This document shows positions 1 through 4,664 of a stretch of 5,101 nucleotides of DNA, in pieces. This DNA comes from Pseudomonadota bacterium (GTDB taxonomy: Bacteria; Pseudomonadota; Alphaproteobacteria; Rhizobiales; Xanthobacteraceae), in contig JAEVZN010000503.1 in assembly GCA_023392205.1 (NCBI GenBank), positions 1 to 5,101 on the forward strand, written 5' to 3'. A program made the position numbers and the translations under genes. Under the pieces are notes generated by a model that was given only the letters and a program-made list of their open reading frames with translations, searched no databases and had not been told where the DNA came from. Position 1 is the stretch's first letter, and every line of letters starts with the position of its first letter.

Positions 1-262
1 GCTGCATGGCGTGCAGCTTTCCGTTGAGAGCGACCCCTTCGATGGTTATCACTTCGCGGCCATCGACGGACAGCGCCAAGGCGGTACAGCTTTTGACCGA
101 GGCTCCATCGACATGCACGACGCAGGCGCCGCACTGGCTGGTATCGCAGCCGACATGCGTCCCGGTCAGACCGAGTTTCTCCCGCAGCAAATCCGACAGC
201 AATGTCTCGGGTTCGATATCGGCTGTCGCTGCCTTGCCGTTCAGTTTGACCGTCAGTTTCAT
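1..262 (-). CDS. [2Fe-2S]-binding small subunit of a xanthine oxidase/CO dehydrogenase-type molybdenum hydroxylase (N-terminal 87 residues, 3' end outside window)
   Basis: Seen: the reading frame opens at an ATG at 262-260 with a GAGGG ribosome site (271-267) four bases upstream, and runs off the left edge after 87 codons. The protein starts [10 protein letters not shown] and has the plant-type ferredoxin cluster motif C-x4-C-x2-C-x11-C at Cys39, Cys44, Cys47 and Cys59 ([10 protein letters not shown]), then the usual [12 protein letters not shown] stretch. Known of the family: these proteins are about 150-170 residues long. The N-terminal domain carries one [2Fe-2S] cluster and the missing C-terminal helical domain a second. 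They pass electrons from the molybdopterin subunit to the FAD subunit in the cytoplasm. The large and medium subunits should lie further left, outside the window. The substrate (CO, aldehyde, purine or N-heterocycle) cannot be told from this subunit. Inferred: it belongs to the same catabolic neighbourhood as the divergent flavin oxidoreductase. Confidence 0.92.
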   Translation of the reverse strand, partial: MKLTVKLNGKAATADIEPETLLSDLLREKLGLTGTHVGCDTSQCGACVVHVDGASVKSCTALALSVDGREVITIEGVALNGKLHAMQ

Positions 263-266
263 ATGT

Positions 267-271
267 CCCTC
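267..271 (-). promoter_or_regulatory. Ribosome binding site of the [2Fe-2S] subunit gene
   Basis: On the minus strand GAGGG lies four bases before the ATG at 262. It supports that start codon over any other in the frame. The spacing is a little short but workable. Confidence 0.6.
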
Positions 272-272
272 A

Positions 273-301
273 CCACATGACCTAGCAGCGCGCTCATGTG
301 G
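273..301. repeat. Inverted repeat CCACATGA-N13-TCATGTGG, candidate operator
   Basis: Perfect 8-bp arms lie at 273-280 and 294-301 with 13 bp between them, so the arm centres are 21 bp apart, two helical turns. A third copy of the core, TCACATGA, is at 320-327. The repeat starts 11 bp upstream of the ATG of the [2Fe-2S] gene, where a bound repressor could block transcription or translation. No regulator is encoded in the window, so the binding protein is unknown. Confidence 0.45.
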
Positions 302-453
302 AAAGGCTAGCTTGCGATGTCACATGATGGAAATTTCTAGTTCTTATGCCATCGATAAGGAGCGAGACCCGAGCGCCCGAGACACTCATCTGCCTTATAA
401 TTGGGCCATACCCGCAAGCATCTGCTGCGTATGCGTGCTATGCACAACCGCAA

Positions 454-481
454 TTGGACTTCTCCGCTCACCGGCTATAGT
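454..481 (+). promoter_or_regulatory. Sigma70-like promoter for the flavin oxidoreductase gene
   Basis: A -35 box TTGGAC (454-459, four of six consensus bases) is followed after 16 bp by a -10 box TATAGT (476-481, five of six). Transcription would start near 488 and leave a leader of roughly 83 bases before the GTG at 571. It is the best promoter match seen in this spacer on either strand. The call rests on sequence match alone. Confidence 0.5.
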
Positions 482-483
482 TC

Positions 484-505
484 GCGTGTGCATGCAGACA
501 CACGC
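484..505. repeat. Inverted repeat GCGTGTG-N8-CACACGC at the predicted transcription start
   Basis: Perfect 7-bp arms at 484-490 and 499-505 flank an 8-base centre containing GCATGC. The repeat sits just after the -10 box of the predicted promoter and spans the expected +1. It could be an operator for a dimeric regulator or a small hairpin at the 5' end of the mRNA. The sequence alone does not decide between them. Confidence 0.4.
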
Positions 506-570
506 TGCGGCAATGTGAACCTTGCCGGCATGCGCATCGGCTGCACGAACGCCATCCATACGAGACTCCT

Positions 571-1593
571 GTGAAATCAATCGGTTTTCTCTCCTTCGGG
601 CATTGGACTCCTTCGCCGCATTCGCAAACGCGGTCCGCATCCGACGCCCTGCTTCAATCCATCGATCTGGCGGTCGCGGCAGAAGAACTGGGTGCAGACG
701 GTGCCTATTTCCGCGTCCATCACTTTGCCCGGCAACTCGCCTCGCCCTTCCCGCTTCTGGCGGCCGTGGGCGCGAAAACCCGCCGCATCGAGATCGGTAC
801 GGCCGTGATCGACATGCGGTACGAAAATCCGCTCTACATGGCGGAGGATGCCGGCGCAGCCGACCTCATTGCCGGCGGGCGCTTGCAATTGGGGATCAGC
901 CGCGGCTCGCCCGAACAGGTTATGGATGGCTGGCGCTATTTCGGATACCAGCCGCCGGAGGGGCAAAACGATGCCGATATGGGACGGCGGCACGCAGAGG
1001 TGTTCCTGGATGTGCTGCGCGGACAAGGCTTCGCGCAGCCCAATCCGCGGCCGATGTTTCAGAATCCGCCCGGTCTGCTGCGGCTCGAGCCGCATTCCGA
1101 AACCTTGCGCGAGCGCATCTGGTGGGGTGCGGCGTCCAATGCCACCGCCATCTGGGCCGCGCAACTCGGCATGAACCTGCAAAGCTCGACGCTAAAGAAT
1201 GACGAGACCGGCCAGCCCTTCCACGTCCAGCAGGCGGCGCAGATCCGCGCCTATCGCGACGCCTGGGCGTCAGCCGGTCATGCGCGTAAACCGCGCATAT
1301 CGGTCAGCCGCAGCATCTTCGCTCTGGTGGACGATCGCGACCGCGAATATTTCGGGCGTGCGGGGCAGGATGCGGATTCCATCGGCTATCTCGACGAGAA
1401 GACGCGGGCAATCTTCGGCCGCAGCTATGCGGCCGAACCGGATGTCCTCGTCAAGCAGCTCGCCGAGGACGAAGCCATCGCTGAAGCCGACACGCTGCTC
1501 CTGACCGTGCCGAACCAACTCGGCGTTGATTACAACGCACATGTGATCGAGGCGATCCTCAAACATGTCGCCCCCGCCATGGGTTGGCGGTAG
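571..1593 (+). CDS. LLM-class (bacterial luciferase-like) flavin-dependent oxidoreductase, 340 aa
   Basis: Seen: a full-length frame of 340 residues from GTG 571 to TAG 1591-1593. The N-terminus MKSIGFLSFGHWTP is the first beta strand of a luciferase-like TIM barrel, so the GTG is the natural start although only a weak CGAGA ribosome-site match precedes it. Other family-type stretches are ELGADGAYFRVHHF (39-52), RIEIGTAVIDMRYENPLYMAED (72-93), GGRLQLGISRGSPEQVMDGW (102-121) and, near the end, the PNQLGVDYNAHVIEAI region (314-329). Known of the family: these cytoplasmic enzymes use reduced FMN or F420 to oxidise aldehydes, alkanes, sulfonates and other small molecules. Length is normal. The substrate and the flavin partner cannot be read from the sequence. 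Neighbours: it diverges from the molybdenum hydroxylase subunit and converges on the isomerase gene with 9 bp between stop codons. No frameshift or missing region is apparent. Confidence 0.93.
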   Translation: MKSIGFLSFGHWTPSPHSQTRSASDALLQSIDLAVAAEELGADGAYFRVHHFARQLASPFPLLAAVGAKTRRIEIGTAVIDMRYENPLYMAEDAGAADLIAGGRLQLGISRGSPEQVMDGWRYFGYQPPEGQNDADMGRRHAEVFLDVLRGQGFAQPNPRPMFQNPPGLLRLEPHSETLRERIWWGAASNATAIWAAQLGMNLQSSTLKNDETGQPFHVQQAAQIRAYRDAWASAGHARKPRISVSRSIFALVDDRDREYFGRAGQDADSIGYLDEKTRAIFGRSYAAEPDVLVKQLAEDEAIAEADTLLLTVPNQLGVDYNAHVIEAILKHVAPAMGWR

Positions 1594-1602
1594 GCAAAGC
1601 CT

Positions 1603-2238
1603 TCAGCCGAAATTATACCCGCTCACGTTCCGCCCGGCCTTCTGGCTCAGCCGCCATTCCAGCATCAGCAGACGGTCCTGCCCCCAGAACATCTCACCTT
1701 CATAAATATATGTTGGTGCCCCGAAGACGCCGAGTGCTATCGCCTCTTCAGTATTGGCCTGGTATTCGGCTTTGACCGCCTCGTCCTCGGTGGCCGCCAG
1801 AAGGGCGCGGCCGTCGAGCCCACTTTCGTTGGCAATCGCCACCAGCGTCTCATGATCGGCGATATTGCGCTCCTCGACCCACACCGCGCGCAGGAGCGCA
1901 TGCGTCAGCGTGCTCCAGTCGAGGCCGCGCTGCATGGCCGCGATCACCAGATAGCAGGCCCGGCGATCTGCGACCGGATGATAGGCGGGCTCCAGATTGC
2001 AGGGCACCTGAAGGATTTCGCTCCAGCGTTTCAGCTCCAGATGCCGGTAGGCCTGTCGCTGTTGCGCGCGCTGCTTGAGCGGCAACCCGCCCGATACCGA
2101 CCAAACCTTGAGCAGGTCCATCGGCTTGTGCCGGATTGTCAGCCCGAAACGCTGCGCTAGCGCCTCGAAGCGCTTATGGCCGAGATAGGTCCAGGGCGAT
2201 GACATAGCGTCGAAATAGTCGATTGTCGTGTCCGGCAT
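1603..2238 (-). CDS. 2-hydroxychromene-2-carboxylate isomerase / DsbA-family kappa-class glutathione transferase-like protein, 211 aa
   Basis: Seen: the chosen start is the ATG at 2238 (MPDTTIDYFDAMSSPWTYLG), which places the conserved FD-x-SSPW-x-YLG motif at residues 9-20, as in the family. A TTG at 2286 and a GTG at 2253 are in frame but add residues unlike the family. An AGGGTGA ribosome-site match lies 11 bases upstream of the ATG. The active-site serine of the family corresponds to Ser13 or Ser14 in place of the thioredoxin CxxC. The C-terminal GVFGAPTYIYEGEMFWGQDRL (170-190) holds the thioredoxin cis-proline at Pro175. Known of the family: characterised members use glutathione to interconvert 2-hydroxychromene-2-carboxylate and trans-o-hydroxybenzylidenepyruvate in naphthalene breakdown. 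No other naphthalene-pathway gene is present here, so the true substrate may differ. It shares a strand with the upstream solute-binding protein gene, 97 bp away, but a hairpin lies between them. Confidence 0.9.
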   Translation of the reverse strand: MPDTTIDYFDAMSSPWTYLGHKRFEALAQRFGLTIRHKPMDLLKVWSVSGGLPLKQRAQQRQAYRHLELKRWSEILQVPCNLEPAYHPVADRRACYLVIAAMQRGLDWSTLTHALLRAVWVEERNIADHETLVAIANESGLDGRALLAATEDEAVKAEYQANTEEAIALGVFGAPTYIYEGEMFWGQDRLLMLEWRLSQKAGRNVSGYNFG

Positions 2239-2288
2239 CTCGTGTGTCTTCACCCTGCAGGCTTTGCATTCACGTCTAACGATCAAAT

Positions 2289-2313
2289 GCCGGTGCAGGC
2301 AAGCTGCACCGGC
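2289..2313 (-). terminator. Perfect 10-bp hairpin after the solute-binding protein gene
   Basis: GCCGGTGCAG (2289-2298) and CTGCACCGGC (2304-2313) form a perfect GC-rich stem with a 5-base loop, 22 bases past the stop codon of the leftward solute-binding protein gene. In the leftward direction it is followed by ATTTGATC, a poor U-tract. It is therefore a weak intrinsic terminator or an attenuator that lets some transcription reach the isomerase gene. No clear separate promoter for the isomerase is visible in the 50 bases after it. Confidence 0.6.
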
Positions 2314-2335
2314 GCTCCATCCATGGTGTATGGAA

Positions 2336-3322
2336 TTACTTCGAATCTATCTTGATGTTAGCCGTCCTGACGATCGGCCACCACTTGTTGATCTCCGCCT
2401 TCTGGTGGGCCGCCAGCGCTTCCGGCGTCTGGTGCGCGAGCGGTGGAATCACCTGCCCGAGCGACGCCAGTTTCTCGGCGATGGCCGGATCGGCGAGCGC
2501 GTCGCGTACGGCCGCATTGAGCTTCTCAATTGCCTCCTTCGGCGTGCCTTTTGGCGCCCAAAGACCGAACCAGATGGACACATGCAATTTTGGCAGCCCG
2601 GCCTCATCGACCGTTGGAATCTCCGGCGCCGACGGCAGGCGCTCGTTCGATGTCACCGCATAAGCCCTGATCCGGCCATCGCGGACATGCGGCAAGGCAT
2701 TGGCAACGTGATCGAACATGAAATCGATATTGCCGGCGAGGAGATCCTGCATAGCCGGCGCTGCACCACGATAGGGAATGTAGTTCAACTTCACGCCCGC
2801 GATATTCTCGAAATAGACGCCTGCGACATGCGCAGCGCTCCCGGCTCCGATACTGCCGACCGAAGCCTTTTCCTGATTTGCCTTCACCCAAGCGACGAAT
2901 TCCTTCAGGTCCTTGGCAGGGATGTCGTTCTTGGACACAAGCAGCATCGGATAGCTGGTCAGCATTGCGACCGGTTGCAGATCGGTGAGCAAGTCGAATG
3001 GCAACGGATAGACCGCGCCGTTAATGACATGCGTGCTCCAGTGCCCGAAGCTCAAGGTGTATCCGTCGGCTGGTGCACGAACCGCCCGGGTAACCCCGAT
3101 TGTGCCTGCGGCGCCAGTGACGTTTTCCACCACCACCGACTGACCGAGGCTCTCGCGCATACGTTCGGCAAGCGTGCGAATGAGCACATCGGTCGGCCCG
3201 CCGGCGGCAAAAGGTACGATCACAGTGACCGGGCGATCCGGGAATTCCTTGGCCACGGCACCGCTGTGGCTTGCGTGAATGGCAGCCACGACAATCGCGA
3301 CGACTGAAAGTAAACGTCTCAT
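2336..3322 (-). CDS. Tripartite tricarboxylate transporter (Bug/TctC family) periplasmic substrate-binding protein, 328 aa
   Basis: Seen: ATG at 3322 with a GGAG ribosome site (3334-3331) eight bases upstream; stop at 2338-2336. Residues 1-24 form a signal peptide (MRRLLSVVAIVVAAI, then an AVA cleavage site before KEFPDRP). The mature protein shows the family pattern in order: FPDRPVTVIVPFAAGGPTDV (27-46), SVVVENVTGAAGTIG (62-76), PADGYTLSFG (84-93), and NYIPYRGAAPAMQDLLAGNIDFMFD (180-204). Length is typical (about 320-330). Known of the family: Bug proteins capture carboxylates or other small organic molecules in the periplasm, some handing them to the TctAB membrane proteins and many being encoded alone. 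No TctA or TctB gene is in the window, so this is an orphan copy here. Inferred: it may sense or import the substrate of the neighbouring catabolic genes. The exact ligand is not readable. Confidence 0.95.
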   Translation of the reverse strand: MRRLLSVVAIVVAAIHASHSGAVAKEFPDRPVTVIVPFAAGGPTDVLIRTLAERMRESLGQSVVVENVTGAAGTIGVTRAVRAPADGYTLSFGHWSTHVINGAVYPLPFDLLTDLQPVAMLTSYPMLLVSKNDIPAKDLKEFVAWVKANQEKASVGSIGAGSAAHVAGVYFENIAGVKLNYIPYRGAAPAMQDLLAGNIDFMFDHVANALPHVRDGRIRAYAVTSNERLPSAPEIPTVDEAGLPKLHVSIWFGLWAPKGTPKEAIEKLNAAVRDALADPAIAEKLASLGQVIPPLAHQTPEALAAHQKAEINKWWPIVRTANIKIDSK

Positions 3323-3330
3323 AAGGATAG

Positions 3331-3334
3331 CTCC
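3331..3334 (-). promoter_or_regulatory. Ribosome binding site of the solute-binding protein gene
   Basis: GGAG on the minus strand, eight bases before the ATG at 3322, confirms this start. The start also gives a complete signal peptide. Confidence 0.65.
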
Positions 3335-3360
3335 AACAAGCCTGCGAAGAACCGAATGGA

Positions 3361-3438
3361 CGCCATAGAATAATTTTCCCTCTCAGCCGCAATACTCTCC
3401 ATAAAATAAGATTTTTCTACTATCTTCGCGCCATAGAA
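3361..3438 (-). repeat. Three direct repeats of TTYTATGGMG upstream of the solute-binding protein gene
   Basis: On the minus strand TTCTATGGCG occurs identically at 3438-3429 and 3370-3361, and a variant TTTTATGGAG lies between at 3406-3397. The copies start 32 and 36 bp apart, close to three helical turns each. They lie 38-116 bp upstream of the solute-binding protein start codon. The pattern fits repeated operator half-sites, but chance in an AT-rich spacer is not excluded. Confidence 0.35.
3364..3392 (-). promoter_or_regulatory. Possible promoter of the solute-binding protein gene
   Basis: On the minus strand TTGCGG (3392-3387) and TCTATG (3369-3364) are 17 bp apart. Each matches the sigma70 consensus poorly (about three or four of six bases). 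A start near 3357 would leave a leader of about 35 bases. The -10 box overlaps the proximal copy of the direct repeat. This is the best leftward candidate seen, yet weak. Confidence 0.25.
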
Positions 3439-3504
3439 AGCATGTTCTTTCCGAGCTACGCGTGTGAGAAAGAAATCGGGCCTACTTCGCGGGGCGCGTG
3501 GAGT

Positions 3505-3533
3505 TTGCCGCCAGTCCACAGGCGATCTAGTGT
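3505..3533 (+). promoter_or_regulatory. Possible promoter giving a leaderless transcript of the exported-protein gene
   Basis: TTGCCG (3505-3510, four of six) and TAGTGT (3528-3533, three of six) are 17 bp apart. A start about seven bases after the -10 box falls on the ATG at 3540, which has no Shine-Dalgarno site. The two observations fit a leaderless mRNA, but the boxes are weak. Confidence 0.25.
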
Positions 3534-3539
3534 GATCCG

Positions 3540-4631
3540 ATGCTGCGGTCTCCGGCGCTTATCGTGCTTGCCATCTTGCCCGTCGTCGCTCTGACGGTGT
3601 CGCTGCGCTCATTCGCAACCGTCCCCGATTCCGATAGTGCGTCGATTATCATAAAGCCGGACCGGCAATTCGCGCGCGACAGCTATGTGCATCGCCCGCT
3701 TTCACCGGACGCGGAGATCGATGAGAAATCCGACCTGTGGGTCGCGGATCTGCTGAGCCAGATCAAAACGCATTACGGGAAGCCAACGGTCAATTTCGAC
3801 CAATATTCGCCGCCGGTCTATATCGTGGGTGCAGACCAGCCGACCGTCGCCGTCAAGGCGCATCGCCCGCACGAACCGGACTGGAGTTTCGCGCCTCTGC
3901 AGGAGGCCTGGGATGCGGTGCCGCTTCCGGATAACTTCGCGCCAGCGCGCGGCACCGACCGCGAGGCCATCATCTATCAGCCCTCCACCGGACGCTACTG
4001 GGAATTCTGGCTCCTCGAGAAGACCGGACGCAAGGTTCGGAATTCCGCAGGTCAGATGAAGCCGGAATGGCGTGCGGCATGGGGCGGCAAGATCGAAAAC
4101 CTGGCATCCAATCCCGGTTACTATGTCACGCCGCCTGAAGGCTACAGGTTCGGAACCGCGGCCACGGGTCTTGCTTTGCTTGGCGGCCTGATGACAATCG
4201 ACGAGCAGCGCAGCGGTGTGATCGAACATGCCCTGCATTTCGCAATTCCCGAGGCGCGCGCGCATGTCTGGACCGACCCGGCCCAGCGAACCGACGGAGT
4301 CCGGGACGATCCGGATGCCATTCCGCAGGGCGCGACATTCCGCTTTCCGGCAGATCTCGATCTCGACGCACTCGACATGGACCCGTATGCGCGGATGCTG
4401 GCCAAGGCCGTGCAGCGTTACGGAATGGTGCTGCGCGACACCGCTGGCGCAGTGGCGTTCTATGCCGAAAAGCCAAAAAGCACCCGCGGCAGCCATCCTT
4501 ATTACGGCAAGGATGGGATCTTGCGATGTCCGCGCCTGTTCCGCTGGTCCTGCTCTGCGAGTGCCCGCCTGCAGGGCTTCCCGTGGGAAAAGCTGCAGGC
4601 CCTGAAGACCACGCCGCGCTCCGACGACTGA
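3540..4631 (+). CDS. Uncharacterised exported or membrane-anchored protein, 363 aa
   Basis: Function not recognised. Seen: ATG at 3540, TGA at 4629-4631. One hydrophobic segment at residues 5-22 (PALIVLAILPVVALTV) follows an N-terminal Arg and is a signal peptide or anchor; there is no lipobox cysteine, so it is not an obvious lipoprotein. The rest is soluble, with an aromatic-rich stretch YQPSTGRYWEFWLLEK (146-161), a Trp-rich stretch (EWRAAWGGKIENL, 176-188), NPGYYVTPPEGYRFGTAATGLALLGGLMTIDE (191-222), HALHFAIPEARAHVWTDPAQRTDG (230-253), a LDLDALDMDPYARMLAKAVQRYGMVLRD segment (273-300), and a C-terminal GFPWEKLQAL (346-355). From memory, a similar order of motifs occurs in unnamed exported proteins of actinobacteria and some proteobacteria; this was not checked. 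The repeated aromatics could bind a polymer such as a polysaccharide. It lacks a clear Shine-Dalgarno site and converges on a family 2 glycosyltransferase gene 33 bp away. Confidence 0.85.
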   Translation: MLRSPALIVLAILPVVALTVSLRSFATVPDSDSASIIIKPDRQFARDSYVHRPLSPDAEIDEKSDLWVADLLSQIKTHYGKPTVNFDQYSPPVYIVGADQPTVAVKAHRPHEPDWSFAPLQEAWDAVPLPDNFAPARGTDREAIIYQPSTGRYWEFWLLEKTGRKVRNSAGQMKPEWRAAWGGKIENLASNPGYYVTPPEGYRFGTAATGLALLGGLMTIDEQRSGVIEHALHFAIPEARAHVWTDPAQRTDGVRDDPDAIPQGATFRFPADLDLDALDMDPYARMLAKAVQRYGMVLRDTAGAVAFYAEKPKSTRGSHPYYGKDGILRCPRLFRWSCSASARLQGFPWEKLQALKTTPRSDD

Positions 4632-4634
4632 CGG

Positions 4635-4652
4635 TCACAGTCACAGTCGCAG
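4635..4652 (+). repeat. Short tandem repeat, three TCRCAG hexamers
   Basis: TCACAG, TCACAG and TCGCAG follow one another directly in the 33-bp gap between two convergent stop codons. It may be only local slippage. No hairpin with a U-tract is seen in this gap, so neither flanking gene has an evident intrinsic terminator here. Confidence 0.5.
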
Positions 4653-4664
4653 GCGACGGCGATG

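Larger units (their letters stand above)
263..570. other. Divergent intergenic region between the [2Fe-2S] subunit gene and the flavin oxidoreductase gene
   Basis: This 308-bp stretch has no convincing gene; open frames across it lack a ribosome site and family-like sequence. It holds the iron-sulfur gene's ribosome site, a CACATGA half-site cluster (273-327), an isolated TATAAT (396-401) with no matching -35 on either strand, a good promoter for the rightward gene (454-481), and an inverted repeat at the predicted start of that transcript (484-505). Divergent promoters here suggest shared control of the two genes, which is an inference. Confidence 0.6.
3323..3539. other. AT-rich divergent spacer between the solute-binding protein gene and the exported-protein gene
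   Basis: This 217-bp stretch is markedly AT-rich around 3365-3425, unlike the flanking genes, which fits a control region. It holds three related 10-bp direct repeats, a weak leftward promoter match and a weak rightward promoter match. A short leftward frame of 66 codons from a GTG at 3519 fills most of it and overlaps the solute-binding protein start by ATGA, but has no recognisable family and no clear ribosome site. Confidence 0.55.

Noticed and set aside
396..401. Perfect TATAAT in the first spacer
   Set aside because: No acceptable -35 box lies 15-19 bp upstream on the plus strand, and the minus-strand reading TATAAG also lacks one, so it is not called as a promoter.
6..518. Rightward 170-codon open frame over the [2Fe-2S] gene and the spacer
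   Set aside because: The opposite strand encodes a clear ferredoxin-type cluster motif; this frame is low-complexity shadow coding.
395..640. Leftward 81-codon open frame across the first divergent spacer and the start of the LLM gene
   Set aside because: It overlaps the well-supported LLM start on the opposite strand, has no ribosome site and shows no family-like sequence.
1588..1609. Small imperfect hairpin (AGGC-AAA-GCCT core) between the convergent LLM and isomerase stops
   Set aside because: Only a 4-bp uninterrupted stem and no U-tract; too weak to call a terminator.
2228..3307. Long rightward frame of 359 codons opposite the solute-binding protein gene
   Set aside because: The minus strand carries a complete Bug-family protein with signal peptide and ribosome site; the long antisense frame follows from high GC.
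4500..4631. Possible frameshift near the C-terminus of the exported protein
   Set aside because: The GFPWEKLQAL ending in the same frame looks like a natural C-terminus, so the frame appears intact.
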